A stretch of DNA of 64,000 nt, from NCBI RefSeq assembly GCF_047511655.1, contig NC_133387.1:143214853-143278852 (forward strand). Direction: 5' to 3'. This document shows positions 24,483-35,200 of this stretch, piece after piece; position 1 is the stretch's first letter, and each line of letters begins with the position of its first letter. This stretch comes from Castor canadensis (lineage: Eukaryota; Chordata; Mammalia; Rodentia; Castoridae). The notes beneath the pieces are model-generated. The model was not told where the DNA came from. It worked only from the letters and a program-made list of their open reading frames with translations, and made no database searches. Position numbers and translations under genes: made by a program.

Positions 24483-25295
24483 CGTGCATAATATCTGATC
24501 ACAATGCAGTAAAACTAGAACTCAACAACAAAAGTAAGGACAAAAAACATGCAAACAGCTGCAAACTAAATAACTCATTACTTAATGAACAATGGATCAT
24601 CGATGAAATAAAAGAGGAAATTAAAAAGTTCCTAGAAGTCAATGAAAATGAAAACACAACCTACCGGAACCTATGGGACACAGCAAAGGCAGTCCTGAGA
24701 GGAAAGTTTATAGCCATGAGTGCATATATTAAAAAGACTGAAAGGCCCAAAAGACCAAAAATCGTATGTTCTCCCTCATATGTGGACATTAGATCAAGGG
24801 CAAACACAACAAGGGGATTGGACTTTGAGCACATGATAAAAGCAAGAGCACACAAGGGAGGGGTGAGGATAGGTAAGACACCTAAAAAACTAGCTAGCAT
24901 TTGTTGCCCTTGATGCAGAGAAACTAAAGCAGATACCTTTAAAGCAACTGAGGCCAATAGGAAAAGGGGACAGGAACTAGAGAAAAGGTTAGATCAAAAA
25001 GAATTAACCTAGAAGGTAACACACATGCACAGGAAATTAATGTGAGTCAACTCCCTGTATAGCTATCCTTATCTCAACCAGCAAAACCCTTGTTCCTTCC
25101 TATTATTGCTAATACTCTCTCTTCAACAAAATTAGAGATAAGGGCAAAATAGTTTCTGCTGGGTATTGAGGGGGTGGGGGGAGAGGGAGGGGATGGAGTA
25201 GGTGGTAAGGGAGGGGGTGGGGGCAGGGGGGAGAAATGACCCAAACCTTGTATGCACATATGAATAATAAAACAATAAAAAAAAAGAAAAAAAAG
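24483..25295 (+). mobile_element. Young, internally deleted L1 nested in the older L1 ORF1
   Basis: The insert begins in the ORF2 region just after the endonuclease domain (frame '[18 protein letters not shown]' from about 24497) and runs to 'AYIKKTER'. At about 24745 it jumps directly to the end of ORF2 ('[12 protein letters not shown]') and continues through the 3'UTR to an A-rich tail at 25258-25294. Most of ORF2, including the reverse transcriptase, is absent. Host ORF1 sequence resumes after the tail. The body is close in sequence to the young copies at 59.7-63.3 kb. Confidence 0.85.
25168..25238 (+). other. G-rich tract in the L1 3'UTR (possible G-quadruplex)
   Basis: The sense strand has many runs of three or more G over about 70 bases, just upstream of the L1 tail. 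Equivalent C-rich blocks, antisense, lie at 11760-11815, 48497-48562, 59760-59820 and 61176-61245. A G-rich 3'UTR tract is a known feature of mammalian L1; quadruplex formation here is inferred. Confidence 0.7.
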
Positions 25296-25999
25296 TAGAA
25301 ATTTTAGTCAAACAACACAAGAGCTGTGAAAAGAATATGAAAGAACTCAGCAACTCCATCAAAAGATCAAACCTGAGAATCATGGTCATTGAAGAAGGAA
25401 AAGAGGTGCAAGCCAAAGGGATATGTAATATATTAAGTAAAATAATGACAGAAAATTTTCAAATCTTGAGAAAGTTTTGCCCATTCAGGTACAGGAAGCC
25501 TCCAAGACATCAAACAGACTTGACCAAAATAGAACCTTCCCATGGCATATTACCATTAAAACAACAACCATAGAGAACAGAGAAAGAGTAATGAAGGCTG
25601 TAACACAGAAAAAACAAACAATGTATAAAGATAAACACATCAAAATAATAGCAGATTTCTCAACAGAAAACTTAAAAGTAATAAGGGCATGGAATGAGGT
25701 ATTTTGGGCACCTAATGAAAATAATTTCAGCACTAAGATACTCTACCCAACAAGCTATCCTGCAAAATTGATTGAGTAATAAAAATCTTCCATGATAAAC
25801 AAAAACTAAAATGATATATGGCCACCAAGCCACCACTACAGAAGATTCTACCAGGAATTCTGCACAGAGAAGATGAAAGCAAACAAAACCATGAGAGGAT
25901 GGAAAGTACAAAACCACAAGAGAAGAAAAGACAAATAATCAGAGAGTACCATTGATTCGGCTGCACGCAGTCAAATCCTAAAACAACAAAAACAACTAA

Positions 26000-28900
26000 A
26001 TGGCAGGAATCACCACATACCTATCAATATTAACACTGAATGTCAATGGACTCAACTCTCCCATCAAAAGACACCATTTGGCAAACTGGATTTAAAAGGA
26101 AAATCTGACAATACATTATTTACAAAAGACCCATCTTATTGACAGAAATAAACACTGGCTTAGGGAGAAAAGCTGGAAGAAAATTTACCAAGCCAATGGC
26201 CCCTGAAAATAGGCAGGAGTAGCAATACTTATATCACACAAAGTAGACTTCAAAATTACACTGGTTAAATGAGACAAAGAAGGGCACTTTATACTAATAA
26301 AAGGGGCAATACATCAAAAAGAAATAACAATTATCAACATATATGCACCCAATGTCAGTGCACAAAATTTCATCAAACTCACTAAACGACTTAAAAGTAC
26401 ATATAGACTGCAACACAGTGATACTAGGAGACTTTAATACTCCTCTATCACCAACAGATACTTCATCAAAAAAAATCAACAAAGAAAGCCTAGAACCAAA
26501 TGACAGCAAAGATCAAATGGAACTAACTGATGTCTACAGAATATTTCATCCAACAACAGCACAATATACATTCTTCTTGGCAGCTCATGGAACTTTCTTC
26601 AAAATAGATCATATCTTAGGGCACAAAGCAAGAATCAGCAAATAAAAAAAATAGAAATAACTCTCTATGTTCTATATGATCACAATGCAATAAAACTAGA
26701 ACTAAACAACAAAATCAACAGCAGAAAATACTCAAATAATTGGAGCCTGAATAACACATTGCTCAATTATCACAGGGTCATAGAAGAAATAAGAGAGGAA
26801 ATCAAAAGTTTCCTGGAAGACAATGAAAAAGTTCCTAGAAGTTAATGAAAATGAAAACACCACCTACCAGAACCTATGGGACACAGCAAAGGCAGTCCTA
26901 AGAGGAAGTTTATAGCCATAGTGCATATATTAAAAGTACAGAAATATCTCAAATAAATGACCTAATACTACATCTCAAAACCCTAGAAAAATGAGAACAA
27001 GCAAAACCCAAAACAAGCAGAAGGAGATAAATATGGGCTGAAATTAAAGAAATAGAGACCCCCCCCCAAAGAAAAGAATCAAAGAAACAAAAATCTGGTT
27101 ATTTGAAAAAATAAACAAGATTGACAAACCCCTGGCAAATCTGACTAAAGTAAAAGGGAAAAGACCCAAATTAGTAAAATCAGAAAAAAAGGGAAGATAA
27201 ACAAACACCATGGAAATCCAGATAATCATCAGATACTACTTTGAGAACCTATATTCAGATAAATTTGAAAATCTTAAAGAAATGGACATATTTCCAGATA
27301 CTGATGGCCATCCAAAACTGAACCAAGAGGATATTATCACTTAAACAGATATATAACACATAATGAAATTGAAGCAGCAATAAAGAATCTCCCAAAAAGA
27401 AAAGTCCAGGACCAGACAGATTCTCTGCTGAATTCTACCAGATCTTTAAAGAACTAATATCAATACTCCTTAACTTTTCCATGAAATAGTAAGGGAAAGA
27501 ACATTGTATAACTTATTCTATGAGTCCAGTATTACACTCATCCCCAAACCAGACAAGGATACATCCAAAAAGGAAGACTACAGGCCAATCTCCTTAATAA
27601 ACATCAATGCAGAAATACTCAATAAAATAATGGCAAACTCAATTCAACAACATATCAGAAAGATCATTTACCATGATCAAGTTGGCTTCATCGCAGGGAC
27701 ACAGGGATAGTTCAACATACGTAAATCAATAAATGTAATAGAGCACATTATAGAAGCAAAAACAAAAACCACTTGATCATCTCAATAGATGCAGAAAAAG
27801 TCTTTGATAAGATGCAACACCATTTTTTGATAAAACCTCTAAGAAAACTAGGAATAGAAGGAATGTAACTTAACATTTTAAAGGCTATATATGACAAACC
27901 TACAGCCAACATCATATTTAATGGGGAAAAACTGAAACCATTTCCCCTAAAATCAGGAATGAGACAAGGGTGCCCACTGTCCCCACACCTATTCAACATA
28001 GTCTTGGTATTCCTAGTCAGAGAAATAAGGCAAAAAAAGAAATAAAATGAATACAAATACATAAAGAAACAGTCAAAGTATCCCTATTTACAGACAACAT
28101 GATCCTGTACCTCAAAGACCAAAAAAAACTCTATCCACAAACTCCTAGACACCATAAACAGCTTCAGCAAAGTTGCAAGATACAAAATCAACTAATGATA
28201 ATCAGTAGCTTTTCCATAAACCAATAATGAACAAATTGAGAAAGACTATAGGAAAACAATTCCATTTACAATAGCCTCAAAAAAAAAAAATCAATACCTA
28301 GGAATGAACAAGGATGTAAATGACCTCTACAAGGAGAAATACAAACCACTGAAGAAAGATTGAGGAAGACTACAGAAAGTGGAAAGATCTCCCATGCTCA
28401 TGTATTGGCAGAATCAACATAGTAAAAATGGCTATACTACCAAAAGCTGTCTAAATGTTCAACGCAATTCCCATCAAAATCCCAATGATATTCATCACAG
28501 AGATTGAAAAATCTACCTAAAGTTCATTTGGAAACACAAAAGACTGTAAATAGCCAAGACAATACTGAGCAAAAAAGAGCAGTGCTGGAGGTATCACAAT
28601 CCCCAACTTCAAACTATACTACAGAGCCATAGCAATAAAAACATCATGGCTCTGGCACAAAAACAGATATGAAGACCAGTGGAACAAAATAGAGGACCCG
28701 GATATGAATCCACAGAGCTACACTTACCTTATTTTTGACAAAGGTGCCAAAAACATATAATAGAGAAAAGACAGCCTCTTCAACACGTTACTGGGAAAAG
28801 TGGTTAGCTACCTGCAGAAAACTGAAACTAGATCCACGTTTATCACCCTGTACTAGTATCAACTCGAAGCGGATTAAGGACCTTAATATCAGACCTGAAA

Positions 28901-29777
28901 CCTTGCAGTTAGTACAGGAAAACTCTGGAATCAATAGGTAAAGGCAAGGAATTCCTCAGTAGAACCCCAGCAGTCCAGCAACTAAGAGAAAGGATGTACA
29001 AAATGGACTACATGAAATTTAAAAGTTTCTATGCAACAAAAGATATGGTGTCTTAATTGAAGAGATCACCCACAGAGTGAGAGAAAATATTTGCTAGCTA
29101 TACATCAGACAAAATATTGATAACCAGAATATACAGGGAGGTCAAAAAACTAAACTCCCCCAAATCAATGAGCCAATGAAGAAGTGGGCAACTGAACAGA
29201 AGTTTTTCAAAGGAAAAGTCCAAATGGCCAAAAATCATATGGCCATAAAGGAAATGTAAGTCAAAACCACACAAAGATTGCACCTCATTCATGTTAGATT
29301 AGCTGGTATTAAGAACACCACCAACAACAAATGTTGGCGATGACATGGGAAAAAAGAACCCTATACACTGCTGGTGGGAATGTTAACTAGTACAACCACT
29401 TTGTAAAACAATATGGTGGCTTCTTAAAAAACCAAACATAGATCTGCCATATGATCCAGCAATCCCACTTCTGGGGATATACCCAAAGGAATACAACTCA
29501 GGTTGTTCCAAAGTCACCTGCACACCCATGTTTATTGCAGCACTATTCACAATAGCCAAGCTGTGGAAACAACCAAGATGCCCCACTACTGATGAATGGA
29601 TTAAGAAAATGTGGTATCTATACACAATAGAATTTTATAAAGCTACAAAGAAGAATGAAATTTTGTCATTTACAAGTAAATGGATGGAACTGGAGAAGAT
29701 CATCTTAAGCAAAGTCAGCAGACTCAGAAGGCCAAAAATGCATATTCTCCCTCGTATGTGGATTACAGTGCTAAAAT
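26000..29777 (+). pseudogene. L1 ORF2 remnant (endonuclease, reverse transcriptase, Cys-rich end)
   Basis: ORF2p supplies the nicking endonuclease and reverse transcriptase for target-primed insertion. The start ATG at 26000 is followed by 'TLNVNGLNSPIKRHHLANWI' and then a stop. Further on are 'VILGDFNTPLSPTDTS' (26430) and 'TFFLAAHGTFFKIDHILGHK' of the endonuclease domain. The RT region shows '[20 protein letters not shown]' and '[19 protein letters not shown]' (27520-27650). The catalytic FADD-type motif reads 'LFTDNMILYL' near 28085, so one Asp is replaced. The C-terminal segment '[20 protein letters not shown]' lies at 29528. It has many stops and frameshifts and a lost Cys in the Cys-rich end. 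Confidence 0.92.
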
Positions 29778-30195
29778 AAAATAAATGTTATTGGACAAGG
29801 GTCACAATTAAGAGGAGAATGCACACAATAGGAATAGTTAAAGGGAAGGAAACCTAAAACTTGAATGTGCTCCTCACTGTAGAGGAAAAATATAGTAATC
29901 TTAAACTGGGAGAGGCCACTATAGGAAGGGGACTAGGAAGTAGTAAAGAGATCTAGTAGAGATGAACCAATGTGGGTTGCAATACACACATTTATAGAAG
30001 CAATGCTAGGAATCTCTCTGTATACTGCTGTCTTTATCTGAAATGCCATGTCTTTCATATTATCTCTTTTCTCTTCAACAAAATCAGAGAATAAGAGTGT
30101 GGAACAGGTTCTGCCTGGAAGCGGGGGATGAGGGGAGGTGGGCCAAACAATGTATACACATTTGAGTAAATGTAAAAATGATAAAATAAAATGCA
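29778..30195 (+). other. L1 3'UTR of the full-length element
   Basis: The sequence from 'ttaaactgggagaggccact' to 'acacatttgagtaaatgtaa' matches the L1 3'UTR fragment at 43738-44055. It ends in an A-rich stretch at about 30175-30230. Confidence 0.8.
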
Positions 30196-30420
30196 TACAT
30201 TAAAAATAATATCTCAAACAAAAAAATGAAAGAGTAATAGAGGTGGTAAATTTGATCAAAATACATTTTATGCATGTATTGAAATATTACAATGAAACTC
30301 CTTTTTCCAACTAATATTTGCTAATAAAAATAATTTTTAAAAAAGAATGAGTATAATCATTGTAATGTACTGAATAAACAAACATCCATGCATCTATAGT
30401 GAAGTACAAAAAACAAAATA

Positions 30421-30502
30421 GGACTGGGAGTGTGGCTCAAGCCTAGCAAGTGCACGCCCTCGGTCCAAACCCAAGTACAACAACAACAAAAAAAGACATG
30501 GG
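30421..30502 (+). mobile_element. tRNA-derived SINE, sense
   Basis: It reads 'actgggagtgtggctcaagc', 'ctagcaagtgcacgccctcg' and 'gtccaaacccaagtacaa', followed by a CAA/A-rich tail. A short deletion after the A box shortens it compared with the copy at 41528-41612. Confidence 0.85.
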
Positions 30503-30722
30503 AACAAAAACAATATTACAGGGTTCCATGATGGTCTTGCATCCTCACCAAAGAGTACTATTAACAATTCCCAGTTGATTATTTCTATTATTCTATAGTT
30601 GTAATAGATCCATGATACACCAATAATGACTAAAGTAAATTACATTTATGATGGTGTATGAAGACTGTAGAAAAATATTAATTTTCTCAAGTATCCCCAA
30701 AGCTATATTTTTCAAGAAACTA

Positions 30723-30858
30723 GGCCAGGTATGGCATGACACACCTGTAATCCCAGAACTTGGGCATCTGAAGCGAGAGGATATAATCCAGGGCCTGACT
30801 GGGCTGCAAACCAAGGACCATGCCTCTAAAAAAAAAAAAGAAAGAAAGAAAGACATGG
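30723..30858 (+). mobile_element. B1-like SINE, sense
   Basis: The body 'ggccaggtatggcatgacac', 'acctgtaatcccagaacttg' is followed by an A-run and (GAAA)n tail at 30827-30852. It is a 7SL-derived monomer. Confidence 0.9.
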
Positions 30859-31132
30859 CTGGCTTTCTTTATACTTGAACTGTCCAATATTAATTTATTC
30901 ATTGAACTGGCTAGAACATTTGTTAAATTTTAAAGCATGATTTGGCTTTTTCCAGGATCAAATGAGCTATTGAATTGTATCTCAGCAATTTGCAACTTCT
31001 ATAAATACTTAAGAAGATCTACTTTCTGTGTTTAAAATGGAAAATTATTTGGACTCTGCTAGAAGAGAAAATATTCCTTCTATCCCAGCAAGAAACAAGC
31101 ATCTTCTCAGTTTTCTATACTCCGCTATATTT

Positions 31133-31216
31133 TTTGGCAGCACTGGGCTTTGAACTCAGGAACTCATGCTTGCTAGATGGGTGCTTTACCACTTGAGCAC
31201 TCCACCAGACCCTAGA
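31133..31216 (-). mobile_element. tRNA-derived SINE, antisense
   Basis: It reads 'ggcagcactgggctttgaac', 'tcaggaactcatgcttgcta' and 'gtgctttaccacttgagcac'. It is the same family as 16716-16840, with a shorter tail. Confidence 0.85.
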
Positions 31217-31277
31217 CTCTACTACTGTTAATATTAAATAGACTTATGTCATTCAAAGGACCTGAAGATTCCAACTT

Positions 31278-31395
31278 TACATTTTACAAATAAAGGTATA
31301 GACTGGCACAGCTTAATGACTTATACAGGGTCACATAACTAACTAGTGGTAAATTAAGACTGGATCCATAGTTTTTGACTTCCAGTAATAACACA
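31278..31395 (+). mobile_element. MIR SINE fragment
   Basis: The course 'acattttacaaataaaggta', 'tagactggcacagcttaatg', 'acttatacagggtcacataa', 'ctaactagtggtaaattaag' follows the MIR core. The composite SINE at 31407 begins shortly after it. Confidence 0.75.
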
Positions 31396-31406
31396 GTGTT
31401 TGGGTG

Positions 31407-31748
31407 TTTTTTTTTTTTTTTGGTGGTACTGGGGTTTGAACTCAGGGCCTGGCACTTGCTAGGCAGGTACTCTACCACTTGAGTCACACCTCCAGTTATT
31501 TGTGCTTTTAGTTATTTTTGGAATAGGGTATTGATGATTTTTTATTCAGACAAGCCTGGACTTCAATCCTCCTGTTTAGGCTTCCTGTATAGCTGGGATG
31601 ACAGGCATGTGCCACCATACCCAGCTTTACTGGTTAAGATGGGGTCTTGCTGACTTTTTTCCCAGCCTACCCTCAAACTGCAATCTTCATGATCTCCACT
31701 TCCTGAGTAGCTGAGATTACAGGTTTGAGCCATTGTGCCTGATCTAAA
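31407..31748 (-). mobile_element. Long composite SINE (tRNA-derived plus 7SL-like), antisense
   Basis: A T-run (31407-31421) and the tRNA-derived unit 'actggggtttgaactcaggg...taccacttgag' (to about 31492) are followed by about 250 bp of B1/Alu-like antisense sequence. That part holds 'cttcctgtatagctgggatg', 'acaggcatgtgccaccatac', 'gatggggtcttgctgact' and 'cctgagtagctgagattaca'. The architecture is a fused 7SL-like plus tRNA-like SINE of about 340 bp, longer than mouse B4. Related composites lie at 39522-39735 and 55058-55304. Confidence 0.85.
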
Positions 31749-32285
31749 AATACAAAGATTTCTATGTAGCATTCTCCACTAGTTATTTATGATGTAATCT
31801 TAGACAAATTGCTTAGTCTCTCTAAGACTTGGAGGTAATAGTACTGTAGCAACTGCATCACAGTTCTTCAGCCCACATCTGATTTCATTCAGAGGCAGCA
31901 ATGATGTACACTTCTGTGAGAGTTCAAGGTCACCTTATGCTGACAGCTTTCTACATCATGCATGCACTAACTTAAGGTCCTTTTCACTCAACAATTTCTC
32001 CTTGAGTATAATGTTAAGCTGTGGGTTTATCCTACACAGAAACTATTGGGCTGAAGTTCTTCCGTTCTATACTTAAATCTTTTATATTTCACAAGACTTC
32101 TTTCACATCTTCTATGCACCAGGCACAGGGATGATCAATGAGAATACAGTAAGAATAAGACAAACCCATATTCTCTCACACAGATTACATTATAGCAAAG
32201 GAAAGAAGTAACAATTATAAATGGTGACTTTTATGAAATGGAAAATGTAGGGTGTAATGAATGGCCTCACTAGTTTAGGAGTCAG
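31749..32285. other. Non-coding DNA between SINE and pseudogene
   Basis: No gene is recognised. The phrase 'atgcaccaggcacagggatg' at 32115 suggests a small remnant of an old mammalian repeat. Confidence 0.4.
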
Positions 32286-32288
32286 AAA

Positions 32289-35200
32289 GACACTTTTTTT
32301 TTCTAAAAGCAATAATAATATTTAAAAAATATATTTAGAGAAATTACAACCACAAAAATGTGACTTCTTCTGAAAGGCCACTCTGTGATTAAAATACATA
32401 AACATGGTGTTCGTGGTTCCTTTAATGTGTTAGATAGTTCCTGGCATCAGAATCACCTGTTGCTTTAGCAGGTCTTTCAGCACAACACAAGTGCTGTTGT
32501 CAGGTGACACCAGCAAAGGTGTAAAAGTGGGCAGAACATCTGAGATGGGTTTCAAAAGAAGCAGCTTGGGCCCACCAGGTTCAAGTCGAACCAGGTTAAT
32601 AAGAGGCACAACTGCAGAATGGGGAGCCAAGAATTGATTCACGTCTGCTCTTCTACCAGCCCTGGGTTCTTCTGGATCTTTAAAACTTGTTGGTGCATTT
32701 GTATCCAGTTTTCTCCCTCCGGGTTTTATGTCATAAGCAGAAAGCTTTGGTTGGGGAATAGACGGGTGAGATCCCATTTCTAGAAATTTAACAAAAACCT
32801 CTGAAAAAGAACTATTAAGCATAGACTGCTGATTTGATCTCAGAGGTATGTTGGGGATACTTTTTGATCCTCTTCAAGCCACCTGGTCATCCACCTGGCA
32901 ACACCTCCTTCATCTTCATTAAACAACTGCTCCATCTTCTCCTTCATACCAAGATGCTTCCCATTAACTATAATACTTCATGTCACTTGTTTTTTGGTGT
33001 ATGGAAATAACCAATGAGAAGGTTTCTCACAAGGTCTTTGTCCACTTTTCCTTCTGTGCTGTTTACTAAATTCATCAATTTCTTTTGTGCATCATCCAGC
33101 ATTTCTTGTCGGAGCTCACTTTGTTTTTTAAGTTCTTCAATATGTTCTTCCTTTAGATCTAACTGTATTGAAAGTCTTGATGCTGAATCCAAGGCATTAT
33201 TTGCTTTATCCAAATGTTCCTGCAGTGATAATACTTTTCCTTCCAGATTTTCTGCTTTTTTCTTCCATTAAGCAGAATACATAGCTTTTTTCTCTTCTTG
33301 GAAGTGCTCTAGGACCATCTGTAGGTTAGTTAATGACAGAGCATATTGCTTTACTTGGTCTTGAGAGACAGTAAGCTGTATTGCAGTTTCATCCTTTTGC
33401 TTGAAGATGATGTTCAATTGTTCTTGCAATGAGTCTACCTCACACTGGCTTGATGACTGGCATTTTCCGTTGCATGAGAGGATGAGACTAGCATTTCATC
33501 CAATGACATGACTTTCTAAGTTTAGCCTCTCTATCTTCCATGGTTAACAATTTCCAACTATGAGACTCTTCTGATTCTAAAAGATGATCACGCAATCTAT
33601 CAAGCTCCTGGTTTAACTGTGACTCTTTGTTGTGTAAGTGGTGAACTTCATTCTGCAAGGCACTGTTTTCCATTTGTTTCTGTTTCAGGGCCAACATGAC
33701 TTGGTCTCTCTCCTGTTGAAATGTAATTGTCTTAATGTCTCCTGCATTGACTTAACTGTATTTAAAAGCTGATTTAACTCCCCAGCCTCACCCTGTTCCT
33801 TTCCTTTCAATAGCTGCTCAAAAGCAAGTGCCTTCTCCTTCATTGAACCATACTCCAACTCTTTTTCTAAAGCATTTTAAAAAACTTAGTGTTAGTCTCT
33901 TGTAATGCTTGATGTTCTGTTTCCTTTCCCCTGGATGTTTCTACTATTTTGTCATTTTCCACTTTTAATTTAGAAATGCCTGTTTCTAAAATTAGCATTC
34001 TTTCTTTCAGGTTTGTTACTGCCTGCTTCAAAAGCTCATTCTCATTCACTTTGTTAGTGAAATTTTCAGTTGAAGAAAGTAACTGATCACTTTTGGCTTT
34101 CATTAAGAGGTCTTTTTCCTTAAGTAAGTTTTGAAATACATCTTGTTTCTCTTTCAGCTGCTTAATTTCTGAATCAGTTTGTTCATGTTCTTTTCTTTCT
34201 AGCTCTGAAAAGGCAGCAATCAAATCAGACAACCTGCTATTATTTTCCTGGAGCGTTCTAATTGTTGCATCCTTTTCCTGCAGCAATTTTGTTAATGCTT
34301 CTACCTCTTCTTGAAGAAAACGAGCAAGTTCACTCAACCCACCAGACAAACTTGCTATAAGGGACTCTGCTGCCTGGGAGATAAATGATGAGCCAGAAGA
34401 GAGCGGGGGTGACATGATATCAAGTTTTCCTAGATGATCCTTGGCACTGCAAAGCTGTCCTATGCTGTGCTGAACTTGTGCTAATTCTTGTCCAAATTTT
34501 TGAGTTTGGTTTCATTCTGCTCATAACTTTGGATGAGGCCAGTGTAGTCTACTTATAATTGATAATTATTACCACTGTCTACCAAAACTTGGGCCTGAAG
34601 TTGATAAAGTTTCTGCAGAAGCTGGGCCAATTCATGTTGCATGTTTTGGACTGTGGTCATCACCTGTCATTTCCATTCTTCCATTTTCTTTACTTGCTGT
34701 TGTAATTTATCACACTCCTGTAGGAGCTCCTCAAACTGATTTCTATTAACACCTCCAACCTCATTGCCAGGGCTGGAAGTTTGTAAAACTGCCAGCAAAG
34801 TTTGACTTTTCTGACTTAGTGCATCTATTTCAATGTCTTTTTCTTGAATGATACATGATAAATTCTGAAGTTTCTCTAAACATATCTTGACCACTACTTT
34901 CAAGTCTAGTGGACAATTTTTTGTTGTCATCTGGCAGTTTAATGAGCGCTGCTTCTTTGGCAGCAACTATATCCATCATTTTGTGATATTCTGTTTTCAA
35001 ATGGCTATTTTCTCTTGTCTTCTCATCCAAAACAGCGAGTATTTGTTCTTTTTCCCTAGAGTAGGCCTGCAGTTGCTGTTGAAGGTGAGCACCATCCTGG
35101 GTGTAGGAAGCAAAAGAAATTCTTGCATGAAGAGCTTGTATCTCCAAGTCTTTCTGCTGGATAATCTGAGTGAGTTTACTGACCTCATCTTTGGACAGCT

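Larger units (their letters stand above)
23928..25955 (+). pseudogene. L1 ORF1 remnant, split by a nested L1
   Basis: ORF1p is the RNA-binding chaperone of the L1 ribonucleoprotein. The N-terminal part (23928-24179, 83 codons, then a stop) is a charged, coiled-coil-like segment, and the frame continues as degenerate sequence to about 24480. After the nested element, the RRM/CTD region is readable from 25477 with 'NRTFPWHITIKTTTIENRER' and 'HIKIIADFSTENLKVIRAWN', which match the conserved ORF1p C-terminal course. After a frame change, 'DKQKLK', a stop, then 'MATKPPLQKILPGILHREDE' leads to a stop codon at 25953-25955. Confidence 0.85.
21918..30195 (+). mobile_element. Essentially full-length but inactive L1 LINE
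   Basis: The element holds a 5'UTR (21918-23927), an ORF1 remnant (23928-25955, split by another L1), a spacer of about 44 bp, an ORF2 remnant (26000-29777) and a 3'UTR with an A-rich end near 30195. Subtracting the nested insertion of about 0.8 kb leaves roughly 7.5 kb, the size of a complete rodent L1. Both ORFs have many stops and frameshifts, so it is a fossil. I could not identify a convincing target-site duplication. Confidence 0.9.
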
